The notes: generated from the letters alone by a model not told the origin. DNA of 64,000 bases from Simmondsia chinensis (GCA_018398585.1 JAGTTD010000013.1:33717631-33781630); one strand, 5' to 3'. Positions 1 to 12,222 are shown, numbered from the stretch's first letter. Numbers and translations are program-made.

Positions 1-1126
1 ATTCTAATTTTGAGCTGTAATTCGCATAATCTACGAAGTTGATAAATATAAAATTTATATAAAAATTTAGATGGGTTTTATTTTAAAAGTTAATTAGTAT
101 TAAGTGGAGTAATCTATTAAACTTATATATTAATTTTGTTATAATTGTTATGTAGGATTCATGATTGAATAATATGTGAAGTTCTTAACAACTATTTTCT
201 CCGTGTTAGAAAAACAATTTTTTCCGAACAAAATTTTGCTCTTGAAGAATCTTGTAACTCTCTCTCTCTCTCACACACGGACATGAGGTTGGAATATTAT
301 ATTAGGACGGTATTCTAAAGGCCGGTTTGGAATGGGAAAAATATTGCCAAAGGAAAAAAAAATTAAAGTATTTTCCACTTTTTTAGGATATATAGAAAAT
401 ATTAAGGAAAAATAATTGAATGAAAAATTCTAAAAGCTTATAGTAGACTTTAAGGAGAACAATTTTCTCTTAAAACAGAGTAAAAAATTAAGGGAAAAAA
501 AGGAAACTCGACCCAAATAACGTCAATTGATATGATCTTCATTTTTAATTAACAGGGTCCATTTTGCTTGTCACGTAAATTAATTGAACACATTTAAATA
601 TGTTTAGTATATACAAAAACCACAAATGGGATAGTTATCACTTAAATAATGGACTGATAAAATATTTAAACTTGTGGGAACTTGAATATGATAAGATTTT
701 CAGAAAATTTGTGTACAGGTAGCACTAACTTTTGAAATGCTTTTAAGGTACTTTGAACTTTAACATACACTTAAAAAAAGAAAATATCTAAGAAATTTAC
801 AAATTTTAAAGTACTTAGAAAATTTTAAAAACGGTTAAATCATTAAAAATATTTTAAATATTTGATAAAATAGTTAATTTTCTAAGAAAATTTTAAATAT
901 TTTCAAAATATTCTATTTTGCAAAAATATTTAATATATTGAAAAAATATTTTTACTTTTAAAATATGTTTTATATATTTGAAAAACATTTTAAATATGTA
1001 CAGAATATTTTAAAAGTTGATACAATAATTAAAATATTTTAAAAATCATTTTAAATCTTTCAAATATTTTAAGAAAATGTTTTTAATATTTTGAAATTTT
1101 AAGAAAATATTTTAAATATTCAAAAA

Positions 1127-1188
<62 letters not shown>

Positions 1189-2979
1189 TGTTTATGAAAT
1201 CCCAAAACCTAAAAAACCAAACCAAAACCGAAAAAACTGAACCGAAAATCTCAGTTATTGAGTTGGAAGAAGCGGTTCGATTACCGAACCAGTAAAAATT
1301 CGATTAATTTGGATAGTTACGGTTCATGGGTTCCAATAAAACGGATAACCGCATAAACTGATTAATACATTTACGAGAGTATTATAATCATGCATCATAA
1401 GTTATAGCATAATAAGTAAATACTCATGTTTGGTTTTTTATGATTATGAGTTCAATTCAATCTAGTTTCAACCTATTATATTCCTAATGTACGCCAATCT
1501 AAATTATCATAACAATTGACAACCTAAACCTAAGTAGTTACTTGATTTACCAGTTTTTTTAGAGCGCATGGCAGTAGCAAAATTTTAGGATTTAAATGAA
1601 TGAGAAAAATACTTGAATTTCTTTTTCAATAAGCAGTTAACCGATTAACCGAACTAACCATAACCGAAATCGAAATTTCGGTTGACCAATTTTAAATGGG
1701 TGGTAACGGTTATTAAATTTTCACAAATTTTTTAAATGGTTATCGAACCAATAAGTTAAACGGTATGGTTAACCTGTAACAAACTCTCTTATATATATAT
1801 ACACACATGCACACCCACGCACATAAACACAAATATATGAAAATTTCACCTATGTGATGGCTAAATAATAAATTTTGAATAGAAAAATATAAAGACCATT
1901 CACTAGAAAAGTTCACTCAGTCAAAATAATACAAGAAAAATATAACTTATTAAATTAAATAATAGTTATTTTTTCTATTTTATTTTCTACCGACAAAAGA
2001 GAAGGGGGGAAAAAAGGAAGAAAAAGTCCGCCGCATTTTGACCCCAGCCACCATCTTTCACTTACTTTTGACTAGGTGTTGTGTGTCCATGATGTTGACA
2101 TTGCAGGTTAAGATACAATAATTATAACATATTTTAAGATTTTATTATCAAAATAAAATAATAATAATTAAGTTTTTTTAGTAATCAGAACATTTAGTAA
2201 AAAAGTAAATAAATACAAGTGTAATTAATATATTTTAATATATATTTAATATGGATATGTTAGAAAATCCCTATTATTTATCATGGTCTCAATACCTGTT
2301 TATTGACACTGTAAAAAAAGAAAAGTTTTTGCTAAATTTTTTCATACTTTTTTTATATTAATTTAGTCCTTATATTTTTAGTCGTGTTAATTTAGCCTCT
2401 CTAGAATTTATATTGTATTATTTTGGTCTTCGGGTCAAATTCAAATTAAGTCATTGACGTAATTTTTAACGGCACAATCCACGTTAAAGTCAAGTAATCC
2501 AAAATAAATCCTCCTGTTTGTTAGAGTATAAAATTATTCCAAGACCTTTACCTATCAACTTAAACTTTTGAAAAAATTGGTTCCTTGAAATGATATCAAA
2601 GCTTGTTGACCAAGAAGTCACGTGTTCGAATCTCAACAGCCTCCACTTTCAATATTAAAATAATTTAGGTACAAGGTATGAGGTGTCCTGTGCATTAATG
2701 TGAGGGGACATGTTAGAATATAAAATGATACAATTCGAGTGTCTCCTGATTTGCCAAATGCTTCTTCCCAGTTACCGCCAACACATCTACCGCCAGCTTT
2801 CCCGCCAAGCTACTACATATGACGGCAATACCTCAACACGCGCCCAGTTACCACCAAATCTCACTCAAAGGTCTCCCTAAAATCAACTGGTATCAGGTAA
2901 AATAACTACTGGACTCATATATTGATTTCTTCTCTCTCATAATTCTAACATGGGATTATTACTGCTAGATTCACATAAG
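1..2979. other. AT-rich noncoding DNA with decayed repeats
   Basis: No convincing coding region is seen. The stretch is strongly AT-rich, and 780-1130 is almost entirely variants of AAATATTTTAAA. A degenerate motif of about 70 bp (CTTATATATTGAT followed by a CT-rich block and a CATGGGAT-like end) occurs near 95-165, again near 2880-2960 and again near 27865-27945, which suggests dispersed remnants of one repeat family. Around 2600-2640 there is a GTTCGAATC box resembling a pol III B box, but no tRNA could be folded around it. Confidence 0.6.
1132..1186. repeat. (AT)n microsatellite
   Basis: Uninterrupted run of about 27 AT dinucleotides. Confidence 0.97.
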
Positions 2980-4130
2980 GATCATTCATGAATGCACACT
3001 TATGGAGGCAAAAAGGTCCTCCTCCCTCAAAATAGTAAGTACCACCTTTATGCTCTTCATATATGCCTCCCTACTCGAGATGTAGCTGATGATGTGATGA
3101 ATGTACATTTCCGTGCACTTTCTAATGTATGGTCGCAATACTTGGTTCATAAATCGCAGTAACGTACTCAAAGCATTGGATCATCCAGACAGAATCACCA
3201 TCCACAAATACAGTCCTTGGTCTTGAATGTCGTATACCGCTCCTTCCTTGCCGAGATCCGAATTTGATCCGAATTTGATGCTACCTCTTTAGATCCAATT
3301 TGCTGAATAGCCTTGGATGTTCAACTAGTCTAGTAAATTGTCAAGCCATGGTATTGAGTAGTGATATTATATTGTGGTTTATTGATGGCTAGATTGTCAA
3401 CACATTCACCAAGTGCCATCCTTTTTAGGCGACAAGAGGGCAAGAACTATGCATGTGCTCTAACATCCTCACATGATACCATGGGCGAGTAGTTCCTCAA
3501 CTCAATACCTTAGCTCCTCATGCATTTTTGGACCTATCTGGCGGTGAGGCCTATTTGATGACATGTTGTCTGGCATAAGATCGATCATGTGTTGCATGTC
3601 CCTTAACAATAGTAAGGAACTCAGTAATTCCTCAGAAAGACGTTAACAAACTCCTCTAATAGATTTCTCAACTCCTTCGTCCTTTTTTCCTGGTCTATTA
3701 GACTTTTCTTGCTGGTCAAGATCTATACAACTCCGGTAGTGCCAACCTCGTTGGCGAATGTGGTCCTAGATAGTTGGTTGGTGTCTTAGGAGGCATCCAC
3801 TTGAGGCATGGCTTCTCCTTCTTCGGCAATAAAACTTTCTTTGTGCCCTCAAATAAGTAGTTGTATGCGCTAAGACGCCTATCATGGGTGCCCCTCTATC
3901 AAATTTCCATGAACATCTGAGTAGAAGATGGCAAGTGCCCATCGTGATTATGTTGCACCAAGCCCCATGCCGATATTTTTCTCTAATCTAAAAATTAACT
4001 AAGAATTATTAAGAACTGTTACCTAATTTCCCTTCCTTATCTCTTTCGATGTTCCTTGACCTTCAGCCCCAGCATCTTGACAACCACCATAGAAATTACA
4101 TTTTCGCAATTGCTCGAATTGATAAATAGG
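2980..4130 (-). pseudogene. Ty3/gypsy protease-reverse transcriptase fossil
   Basis: Conceptual minus-strand translation, with many frame changes, gives the landmarks of a gypsy pol in the correct order. About 4040-4130 resembles the region after the protease active site (NVISMVVVKMLGLKV). About 3790-3900 gives YLFEGTKKVLLPKKEKP. About 3540-3620 resembles the stretch before the RT (IDLMPDN, then PHRQIGPKMHEELR, then VEELLAHGI). About 3200-3260 resembles RT block 4 (TTFKTKD), and 2986-3171 gives MNQVLRPYIRKC followed by a decayed YxDD region and VLTILREEDLFA. No LTR pair could be tied to it. It is an old dead copy in the opposite orientation to the better-kept element at 5268-12084. The clade is not assignable by eye. 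Confidence 0.85.
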
Positions 4131-5101
4131 CAGCATACCTTCCTGCAAATAGTATAGGTCTCCTACAAGATTCTTTTCTCAACCACCCATCTCCCTCAAT
4201 CTCACAAGGAATGAGGCACGCTCGCCTTACAACCAGCATGTACCTCATCACGCTGGTTTTTATATACCCTTAAAACCAACATGTCCTTTAATAACAAAAA
4301 TACCTTTCAATAACCATATTTTTAAACAAATTAATGAAAAATAGATAGTTTCTACATAATACAACATCTCAAATTTGTGCCTATAAAGTAAGAATAAGGG
4401 TATTGAAGGATACTTTTGTTATTTTACTGTAGCATTAATAAAAAAATCGAATGCCACGTTACCTCCATCGATGGGAAGTGACAATATTACGCTGGAGAAT
4501 GTAATTTTTATTAAAACGACAAAAACTTATGGGCTTTATTTATTAATTCAAAAAGGTCATGGTCATTTTTATTAGATGTAGCCGCACCTTAGCCTTAGGG
4601 AATTGTGGGGCCTTTTGCGGGTTATTTGACAGATTGGGTTCTTGGTGAAATAGGTTACTTGGCGGGGTGGAAGAGAGACGTGGATGGAGGGGAGAGAGAG
4701 ACGCGAAAAGGTTGGAACGGGTTAGAGTTTTACATTAATTAGAAGACTTTAGCTTAGATTAGATTAGTACATTTTTATTTATCTTTTAGTCTTTTATTAT
4801 AGGTCAACTAGCTCATTTATTTAAAGAAGCGGGAGACTAGAGTTTAGTTAGCATTTAATTTTCTAGAGATTTTTATTATGTTTTAGAGTATTCTCCTATT
4901 CTCGGATTGTAAGAATTTGAGTTAACAATTTCTCTTGTTTTCTTACTTGTTTTAGCAATAAGAAATTAAATGAAGGCCGTTGAACCTACTGTTTTCCTAA
5001 TTTTTTTATATGCACTACATTATTATTATTTTCAAAAATATTAAGTACTAAAATATAAAATATAAATAACCCTACAGTTACCACCGTAATTTCTAGAAGA
5101 T
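4131..5101. other. Noncoding, no gene recognised
   Basis: No long frame and no recognisable protein match. The part 4680-4990 (TATTCTCGGATTGTAAG, TTGTTTTAGCAATAAG) has the feel of an LTR R/U5 segment on the plus strand, but no partner copy or primer-binding site was found. Confidence 0.4.
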
Positions 5102-5113
5102 GTAAAGAAATTT

Positions 5114-5267
5114 TTTTTTTTGATAAATTGTTAGCAAAGCTTGATACAAAAGGGACGACCTGAAATTAGCCCCAAACAAAACAGAGTAAATCCAAACAAG
5201 AAGCCTAACAAACAAAAGAACTTTGATACAAAGAACTCCTTAAGTAAGCAAGCAAATCCTCACCCAG
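5114..5267 (-). mobile_element. L1-type LINE 3' end, first half (split by gypsy insertion)
   Basis: A poly-T run followed by GATAAATTGTTAGCAAAGC and TTGATACAAAAGG has the same layout as the LINE end at 10409, so it reads as the 3' end and poly(A) tail of a minus-strand LINE. The 12-bp sequence GTAAAGAAATTT directly precedes it (5102-5113) and recurs at 12143-12154. The second half of this short 5'-truncated LINE is therefore 12085-12142, and the gypsy element landed inside it. Without the gypsy element the LINE is only about 210 bp. Confidence 0.8.
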
Positions 5268-5945
5268 TGTGGCTGTCATGGTTATGACTCTTTTGGTTCC
5301 CTTGACATTGTCTAGATATCGAGCAGGTAGCCCGAGGTCCGTGTCAAGATTGCTGTCAAGCCATGCCATGTAGCTGCCCAGATCCGTGCCAGGTCGCTGT
5401 CCATGTCCGTGCAGTCGCGTGTCATGACAATGTCATGACATTGTCTAGGTCGCTGCCAGTTCGTGTCCCAGCTCGCACCCAGGTTGCGCCCCAGTGCCCT
5501 GTCCTGTGCCGCGTCCTAGCCTAGCGCGCGTGCCAGGGCCGCTCCTGTGTCGGTGTCCCCAGCTTGTGTCCCTGTGCCGCGCCTCAGCTTAGCGCTTCCC
5601 TTGTCCTAGCCGTTGGACACTCCTCCAACTAGCCATTGGAGGGGATCTTGATTTGTATTTTTGATTCTTTTAGATATTTTTCATATTTATTTTGATATTT
5701 TAGTATTTTGATGTATTTTTCTATAAATAGAGTTATAATTCATTTTTGTAATTCATTCAAGCAAATTAATGAAATATTCTTACTTTTCTCATCTTTTTTC
5801 TCTATTTTCTCATCTTCTCTAATTCTAATTCTCTCTCTCATCTCAACTCTCTTTCTTTCTCATCTCAACTCTCTTCTTCTTCTTCCTCATCTAACCTCTA
5901 TTGTCAAGTTACGAGCCTAAGTCTACAACTTTGGCCGTTGTGACA
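5268..5945 (+). repeat. 5' LTR of gypsy element
   Basis: Starts TGTGG and ends TGACA. It matches 11453-12084 along its length, with a few indels: for example about 20 bp between two copies of CGTTGGA near 5610 is missing from the 3' LTR. The U3 part is GC-rich, and the R/U5 part after the TATA box is rich in TCTCATC and TTCTT. Confidence 0.95.
5722..5729 (+). promoter_or_regulatory. LTR TATA box
   Basis: TATAAATA in the 5' LTR, followed by a CT-rich presumed leader. The same box is at 11886-11893 in the 3' LTR. Confidence 0.7.
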
Positions 5946-5948
5946 AAT

Positions 5949-5960
5949 TGGTATCAGAGC
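5949..5960 (+). other. Primer-binding site, initiator tRNA-Met type
   Basis: TGGTATCAGAGC lies three bases after the end of the 5' LTR. This is the standard plant initiator methionine tRNA primer site and fixes the element as plus strand. Confidence 0.93.
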
Positions 5961-6012
5961 ACATACACTAGTGAAGCTGGCTGTCACACACAACAACAGA
6001 ACCGCTACTAAC

Positions 6013-7200
6013 ATGTCTTCATCTGAGGAGACTACCGACTCGCAAGAACAACTCTTGACCCTTGAGAGACGCCTTGGTAGGCTTGACACATTGGTCCGTG
6101 ACCAAAGTGTGTCAGGCGAGGGACTTAAAGCATCGGTGGATCACTTGACTACCGAGTTCGCGGGGTTTGGACAAACCCAACGCGGGCTTCAAGACACCGT
6201 GGCGAAATTTGGCTCAGTCCTTGAAAGGCATGCTCATGAATCAAGAAAAGCGCCCAGAGACCGTGCCTGATGTTGCACCGGAAGTTCCAACGCAAGATCA
6301 TGTTGGTTTAGGCAACTATGTCCACGTGGGAGGCCACGGGATCCTACCACCACCACCACACTGTGTCCCTGAACCAAGAGATTTACGACACCATCCCCGT
6401 TCCGAGGATGGGGAGCATAGTGGTAACAACATTACCACTCGTTCTTGGTCCGCACACTACAACCCTAAACTTGATTTTACAAAATTTGATGGCAAGAACC
6501 CACGGGTTTGAATCCGAAAATGCATGAAATACTTCCGTTGGTATCAAGTCCCAACGGATGAATGGGTCGGTTTGGCATCCTCACACTTGCACGACTACAG
6601 GGATATTTTGTTCCATGCCTTGGAGTTAAGGTATCTCGTCATTACATGCCAATTCTTCATTGACGAACTTTGCAAGAGGTTTGGTGACAGGTCCTTGCAA
6701 GACATTGTGCAGCAATTCAACAAGACCACTCAAACGGGCACCGTGGAAGAATACGAAGTCCAATTTGAAGAATTGCGCAGCTGGATGATGATTTACCACC
6801 CTACACTAAGTGAGTCTTATTTTGTTTCAAGTTTTATTGTGGTCTCAAGCCCGCCGTACGTGCGGCCGTCAAGGCCAACCGGCCTACTGAAATGAGTTAC
6901 GCCATAGAGCAAGCCAAATTGCAAGAAATTACAATAGCTGAGATCAAGGGGGCCACGGGTCCCAAAACCGGGTTCAGCAGGACCTCAGCAGGCTCCAGGC
7001 CAGGCTCCTTCTTCAGGTCGGGCCCAAGTGTGTCATTCTAGAGTTCTAGACAGTCCCAGGCGTCCGTGTCCCACGGCGTGACACCATGGTCTGCGCCCGT
7101 TCCCTCGTCCGGTTCCAATGTCCCTAGGCGTGAACCCGGGCAGTGCTTTAAGTGTCATGAGCGCTACTTTCCCGGGCATGTGTGCAAGAACAAACAATTC
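6013..7200 (+). pseudogene. Gypsy gag, frameshifted
   Basis: Structural protein of the gypsy element. I place the start at the ATG at 6013 (MSSSEETTDSQEQ); the in-frame ATG at 5971 lies in the leader. The frame is lost near 6240 and again near 6510-6530. The piece 6524-6895 carries the capsid-type retrotransposon gag fold by sequence feel (FIDELCKRFGDRSLQDI, then GTVEEYEVQFEELRSWM). The piece at 7138-7194 has a zinc-knuckle variant, CFKCHERYFPGHVC (C-x2-C-x7-H-x-C), as in many plant gypsy gags. Several frameshifts and the stop at 6509 make it non-functional. Confidence 0.85.
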
Positions 7201-10200
7201 CAGAGTATGGAGGGACAAGAAGTCCAAGATGATGATGAAGAGGACTTGGTGGACATTGAAGAAGAGATCCCTCAAGAAGAAGGGGACGGTGCCATGGAAA
7301 TCTCCTTGAATGCCCTCTCGGGGCGAATTACTCATAATACATTGAGATTGAAGGGTTCAGTCAAGAAAAGGGCCCTTACGATCTTAGTTGATAGTGGGAG
7401 CACAAATAGCTTCCTTGACTCGGGAGTCGTCAACGAACTCAAGCTTGAGACCGTTCCGACCATAGTAATGACTGTCACTATTGCTAATGGTGAGAACTTG
7501 ACTAGATACCAAAAGTGCCCAAGCTTGAAGTGGAAAGTGCAAGGCCATGCGTTCTCGGATGACTTACGGGTGCTTGAATTAAAAGGAAGCGACATGGTAT
7601 GTCCGAAAAAGGTCTTGCTCGGTTTCTTAAAAAGAAGGTTAATTGTGTAGTCTGTCATTTATTCATGGCTATTGGTAATGAGGACAAACAACCATATATC
7701 CACCCCGACCTAGGGCCAATCCTTAGGAAGTATGAAGATGTTTTTGACATCCCTAAATCACTTCCCCCAACCCGTGCCCATGATCATGCAATGCCCACCC
7801 AACCCAATGCTAAACCCATACACATAAGGCCTTATCATTACCCCCATAGTCAAAAGAATGAGATAGAAAAACAAGTTAAAGAGATGTTGTCTTCTTCTAT
7901 TATACAACCTAGCCGAAGCCCCTTTGCTTCACCGGTCTTATTAGTTCGTAAGAAAGACGGCACGTATCGTTTTTGCGGGGGACTATCGTCAACTCAATAA
8001 CATAACCATTAGGGACCAATTTCCCATACCGGTTATTGACGATTTACTTGACGAGTTGCGTGGAGCACGTGTGTTTTCAAAGATAGATCTTACGGCAGGT
8101 TATCACCTAATAATGGTTCGCGAGGAAGATATACACAAGATCGCGTTCCGTACACACCATAGACACTATGAGTTCAAGGTCATGCCGTTTGGTCTCACCA
8201 ACGCACCATCCACATTCCAAGCGCTTATGAATGAGGTCATTTCTTCCTTCCTTCGTAAATTTGTTCTTGTTTTCTTTCATGACATATTAGTTTATAGTCC
8301 TTGCATGAACACTCACGTTGTGCATCTTGGAGAGGTCCTTGAGACCCTTCGTAACCATAAATTGTATGCTAAAATGAGTAAGTGTGTTTTTGGTATTGAT
8401 CATGTTGAATATTTAGGGCACATCATTAGTCCAAATGGGGGTAGCAACGGATCCTAGCAAAATTGAAGCCATGACTTCTTGGCCCCAACCGAAAAGCATT
8501 AAGAGCCTTAGGGGATTCCTTGGACTCACGGGTTACTACCGTAAGTTTATTAAGGGGTATGGATCAATTAGTAAGCCCTTAACTAGCCTCCTCTCCAAGG
8601 GTGATTTCCATTGGAATGAGAGTGCTCAACTTGCCTTTGAGACCCTTAAGCATCCAATGGTAACGGCACCTGTCCTAGCTCTTCCGAATTTTAGCCAGCC
8701 TTATTTTTGAGACTGACGCTTGTGGGGTCGGCATTGGGGCTATGCTTTGTCAAGAAGGTCGACCTTTAGCATACCTTAGTAAGGCTCTAGGTCCTCACCA
8801 ATTGGGCTTATCCATATATGAAAAAGAGCTTATGATGGCCGTGGAGAAATGGCGACATTACCTATTACATCATCATTTTATTATAAAAACCGACCATTCT
8901 AGTCTTCGTTTTCTCTTGGATCAACGCATTACCACTCAACTTCAATAAAAAAGCATGTCAAAACTAATGGGCTTAAGCTATAGTATAATGTACCGTAGAG
9001 GTCTTGAGAATAAGGCCGCGGACGCATTGTCGAGACGTGATGAAGAGGTCACGTTTGGGTCTTGTTCTATTTTAACAACTGTAATACCTCAATGGGTACG
9101 TGAGGTTGAGGCCAGTTACGACAACGACGCACGAGACTTGGACCTTATTACCCAAGCCACCCTCGATCCTAAGGGTCAAGGCCCCTTCTCGTACCATAGC
9201 GGTGGCCTTCGCTACAAGGGCCCATCTATGTTGGGCAGCACAAGGACCTCCGCCAACGGATCATGCATGCCTTACATGATTCACCGGTTGGAGGACATTT
9301 CGATGCCCACGTTTCCTTAATAAGGTCAAAACGTTTATTCTATTGGCCTAACATGAAAAAGAGCTTTAGTGATTGGATTTCTAGGTGTGACGTTTGTCAA
9401 CGCACCAAGAGCGAGCATGTGGCCTACTTCAGCCGTTGCCCATTCCAAGCCAAGCTTGGGAAAGTGTAAGTCTTGATTTTGTTGCGGGATTGCCTAAGTC
9501 CATGGGCAAGGATACAATATTAGTGGTAGTTGATCGTTTTACTAAGTATGCTCATTTCATATCTTTAACACATCCGTTTACAGCCACTAAAGTAGCCCAT
9601 GCTTTCCTTGACAATATATATCGATTACATGGGCTACCTAAAAACATAATATCAGATCGGGATGGCGCCTTCCAAAGCATCTTTTGGAAGAAACTATTTC
9701 GGTTGGCGGGCGTAGAACTCAACATGAGTACCTCCTACCATCCCCAATCCAACGGCCAAACAGAGCGTGTAAATCAATGCTTAGAGAACTATCTACGTGC
9801 TATGGCCTTGAACAAACCGAAGGCATGGGCTCAATGGCTAGCGTTTGCGGAATTTTGGTATAACACTAATTACCATCCCTCCATTAAATCTACGCCCTTC
9901 TTTGCTCTTTATGGGTATGAACCTAGGATTTTAGCTATAGACTACCCATGTGTATCTTCTTCCCCCGGGGTAGAAGACTTGGTTAATGAACGGCAAACTA
10001 TGGTTAACCTGTTAAGGGAAAACCTAGTGGAGGCGCAACATTGTTATAAGCAACAGGCCAATTTACATAGGATCGAACGAGAATTTGACGTAGGAGACTT
10101 TGTGTACTTAAAGTTATAACCATATTGCCAAACCTCGGTCGCCATGCGGCGTAACCTCGAATTAGCCGCAAGGTATTATGGCCCATTTAAGATACTTGCA

Positions 10201-10408
10201 AGGGTAGGAAAGTTTGCCTATAAATTGGAACTGCCTCAAGACTCTAAAATACACCCCGTTTTTCACGTCTCACGGCTTAAGAAAAAAATTGGGGATACTG
10301 TTGTGCCTAGTGTCTCTTTGCCTAGTTGTGACTAGGATGGCCACCCCGACGTCCATCCCAAGAAGATACTCAAACAACGCGCCCTAATGCGCAAAGGCAA
10401 GAAGATTT
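7201..10408 (+). pseudogene. Gypsy pol (protease, RT, RNase H, integrase), degraded
   Basis: Domains in order. Protease: ILVDSGSTNSFLDSG (about 7380-7425). [15 protein letters not shown] (about 7940), [12 protein letters not shown] (8080), [13 protein letters not shown] (8180-8220), and the active-site block FFHDILVYS near 8273-8299. RNase H: ETDACGVGIGAML, then IIKTDHSSLRFLL. Integrase zinc region: DSPVGGHFDAH, then CDVCQRTK. Integrase core: Asp in SLDFVAGLPK, Asp in ISDRDGAFQ and Glu in NGQTERVN. The family normally has two Asp in the RT block (F/Y-x-D-D); here the first is His, so catalysis would be lost. Frame changes near 7600, 7970, 8435, 8705, 9215 and 9420 and stops near 8946 and 10117 also inactivate it. 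The chromodomain-like tail is cut by a LINE at 10409. Confidence 0.93.
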
Positions 10409-11375
10409 TTTTTTTTTTTTTTTTTTGATAATTCTTGAGCAAAGCTCAATACAAAAGACGGCAACCTAAGAGGCTCCAATAGGACCAAAAGATCATGGAA
10501 ACGAGCCCGCCCAAACCATAAGGTTACATTCATATCTGCACCCCCCCAAAACAAGAGACAAAGGACAATGGAATACAACTGAAAACGACCATACGAAAAC
10601 TATCACCTCCTTTATGAATTTCGATGCTATCTCTGACCTTCATGGAGACCAGTTGGTCAGACAAGCTGCGTTGCACGCGACTTCTGAAGGAGAGTATGGA
10701 AAGCTTTGACACCACGCTTTTACCCAGAACCCCACTCTGACTCTTGTAGACCATATTACATCCCTTGACCTCCAGACTCCTCCTTGAAAGACGATTTTAT
10801 TTCTAGCACACCATATTTCCCAAACAACTACAAAGAATAGTGACATCCAAGCCTTTCTTTGAAATTTTCGACCTACTAAAAATGAAGACCATTGAAGGAA
10901 GTGCTCTTTCATAGTAGCAGGCAACGCTGATGAGAGTCCCCACCATTTCAAACATGAGGACCATATTTTCCATGATTCCTTGCAAGTCAAGAACAAATGG
11001 TCTCCACTTTCCTCAAAATCACTACATAAGGGGCACCATTTATCTTGTTCACTGATTATGCCTATTCTCCAGAGTATTTGTCTTGTGTTCATCTTTCTTA
11101 GTAAAGTCATCAAGACTAGTAATTCTACCTTTGGAGGAGCTATACCCTTCCAAGCACCACAAACAAGATGATCCACTGAAATTCTTTCTGATAACGTATG
11201 GGACACACCTTGGGTGAAAGACTTAGTTGTAAAAACCCCATCTGGCGTCAACCCCCAGCTCACTGCATCCTGCGTGTTACCCTTTAGCTGAAGATGACTC
11301 AGGTTCTCGTGCAATGGGAAAACATGCCAAGTGAGGCAGCTACTAGGGAAGATTGGGCCTTCATCTAAGGCCAAT
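10409..11375 (-). mobile_element. 5'-truncated L1-type LINE inserted in gypsy pol
   Basis: A poly-T run (about 10409-10426) marks the poly(A) tail of a minus-strand LINE. A continuous minus-strand frame at 10640 to about 11370 (stop at 10640) encodes the end of ORF2: SWGLTPDGVFTTKS, then the reverse-transcriptase zinc-binding domain typical of plant L1 ORF2 (GIAPPKVELLVLMTLLRK, WCPLCSDFEESGDHLFLTC, with Cys-x2-Cys and His/Cys ligands), then WEIWCARNKIVF. The frame is open, so it is fairly young. The left edge interrupts the chromodomain-like part of the gypsy, and its right edge lies just before gypsy sequence reading LEDKDW (about 11390-11407). I could not define a clean target duplication. 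Confidence 0.9.
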
Positions 11376-11411
11376 TCCCGAATTTCAATCCTTGAGGACA
11401 AGGATTGGCGC

Positions 11412-11417
11412 GGGGGG

Positions 11418-11452
<35 letters not shown>
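11412..11452 (+). other. Polypurine/poly-G tract before the 3' LTR
   Basis: Almost pure G (34 G in a row at 11419-11452) directly before the 3' LTR start TGTGTT, in the position of the plus-strand primer (PPT). The length is unusual; a slippage expansion or a sequencing artefact is possible. Confidence 0.75.
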
Positions 11453-11453
<1 letters not shown>

Positions 11454-12084
11454 GTGTTATTGTCATGGTCATGACTCTTTTGGTTCCCTTGACATTGTCT
11501 AGATATCGAGCAGGTAGCCCGAGGTCTGTGTCAAGATCGCTGTCAAGCCATGCCATGTAGCTGCCCAGATCCATGTTAGGTCGCTGTCCAGGTCCGTGCA
11601 GTCGCGTGTCATGACAATGTCATGACATTGTCTAGGTCGCTGCCAGTCCGTGTCCCAGCTCGCGCCCAGGTTGCGCCCTAGTGCCCTGTCCTGTGCCGCG
11701 TCCCAGCCTAGCGCGCGTGCCAGTGCCGCGCCTGTGTCCTTGTCCCCAGCCTGCGTCCCTGTGCCGCGCCTCAACTTAGCGCTTCCCTTGTCCTAGCCGT
11801 TGGAGGGGATCTCGATTTGTATTTTTTATTCTTTTAGATATTTTTCAAATTTATTTTGATATTTTAGTATTTTGATGTATTTTTCTATAAATAGAGTTGT
11901 AATTATTTTTGTAATTCATTCAAGCAAATTAATGAAATATTCTTACTTTTCTCATCTTTTTTCTCTATTTTCTCATCTTTTCTAATTCTAATTCTCTCTC
12001 TCATCTCAACTCTCTTTGTTCTTCTTCCTCATCTAACCTCTATTGTCAAGTTACGGGCCTAAGTCTACAACTTTGGCCGTCACA
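11453..12084 (+). repeat. 3' LTR of gypsy element
   Basis: Matches the 5' LTR (5268-5945) from TGTG to the terminal CACA, including TATAAATA at 11886-11893. It is slightly shorter because of small deletions. It is directly followed by the second half of the interrupted LINE. Confidence 0.95.
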
Positions 12085-12142
12085 ATCCCAAGATTCTGAC
12101 AGTGGCCCACATATTCTTTATGAATCTCAAGTTGAACCCATC
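12085..12142 (-). mobile_element. L1-type LINE 3' region, second half
   Basis: Bounded on the right by GTAAAGAAATTT at 12143-12154, the duplicate of 5102-5113. Joining the two flanks gives an uninterrupted pre-insertion site. Too short to show coding sequence. Confidence 0.7.
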
Positions 12143-12222
12143 GTAAAGAAATTTATTTATCTGTAGCATTAAATGTAAATCTTTCAATGTTCAAAAAAAA
12201 AAAATTTCAAATCTGTCTCTTC

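Larger units (their letters stand above)
5268..12084 (+). mobile_element. Ty3/gypsy chromovirus with two LTRs, degraded, Reina-like
   Basis: A complete but dead element: 5' LTR, iMet-type primer-binding site, gag, pol in the gypsy order protease-RT-RNaseH-integrase, start of a chromodomain-like tail, polypurine/G tract and 3' LTR. The C-terminal region ([13 protein letters not shown], then VHPKKILKQRALMRKGKK) is of the chromovirus kind; the Reina-like assignment is my judgement from integrase wording and is tentative. The flanks CCCAG and CCCAA next to the LTRs are at best an imperfect 5-bp target duplication. A 5'-truncated LINE (10409 to about 11375) interrupts the 3' end of pol, so it is younger. 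Host DNA on both sides belongs to an older short LINE. Confidence 0.93.

Noticed and set aside
2600..2645. tRNA gene or tRNA-headed SINE around the GTTCGAATC box
   Set aside because: No matching A box at the right distance, no cloverleaf, no tail or target duplication found.
7033..7335. Minus-strand frames opposite gypsy gag and protease
   Set aside because: Antisense shadows of a recognised plus-strand gag-pol.
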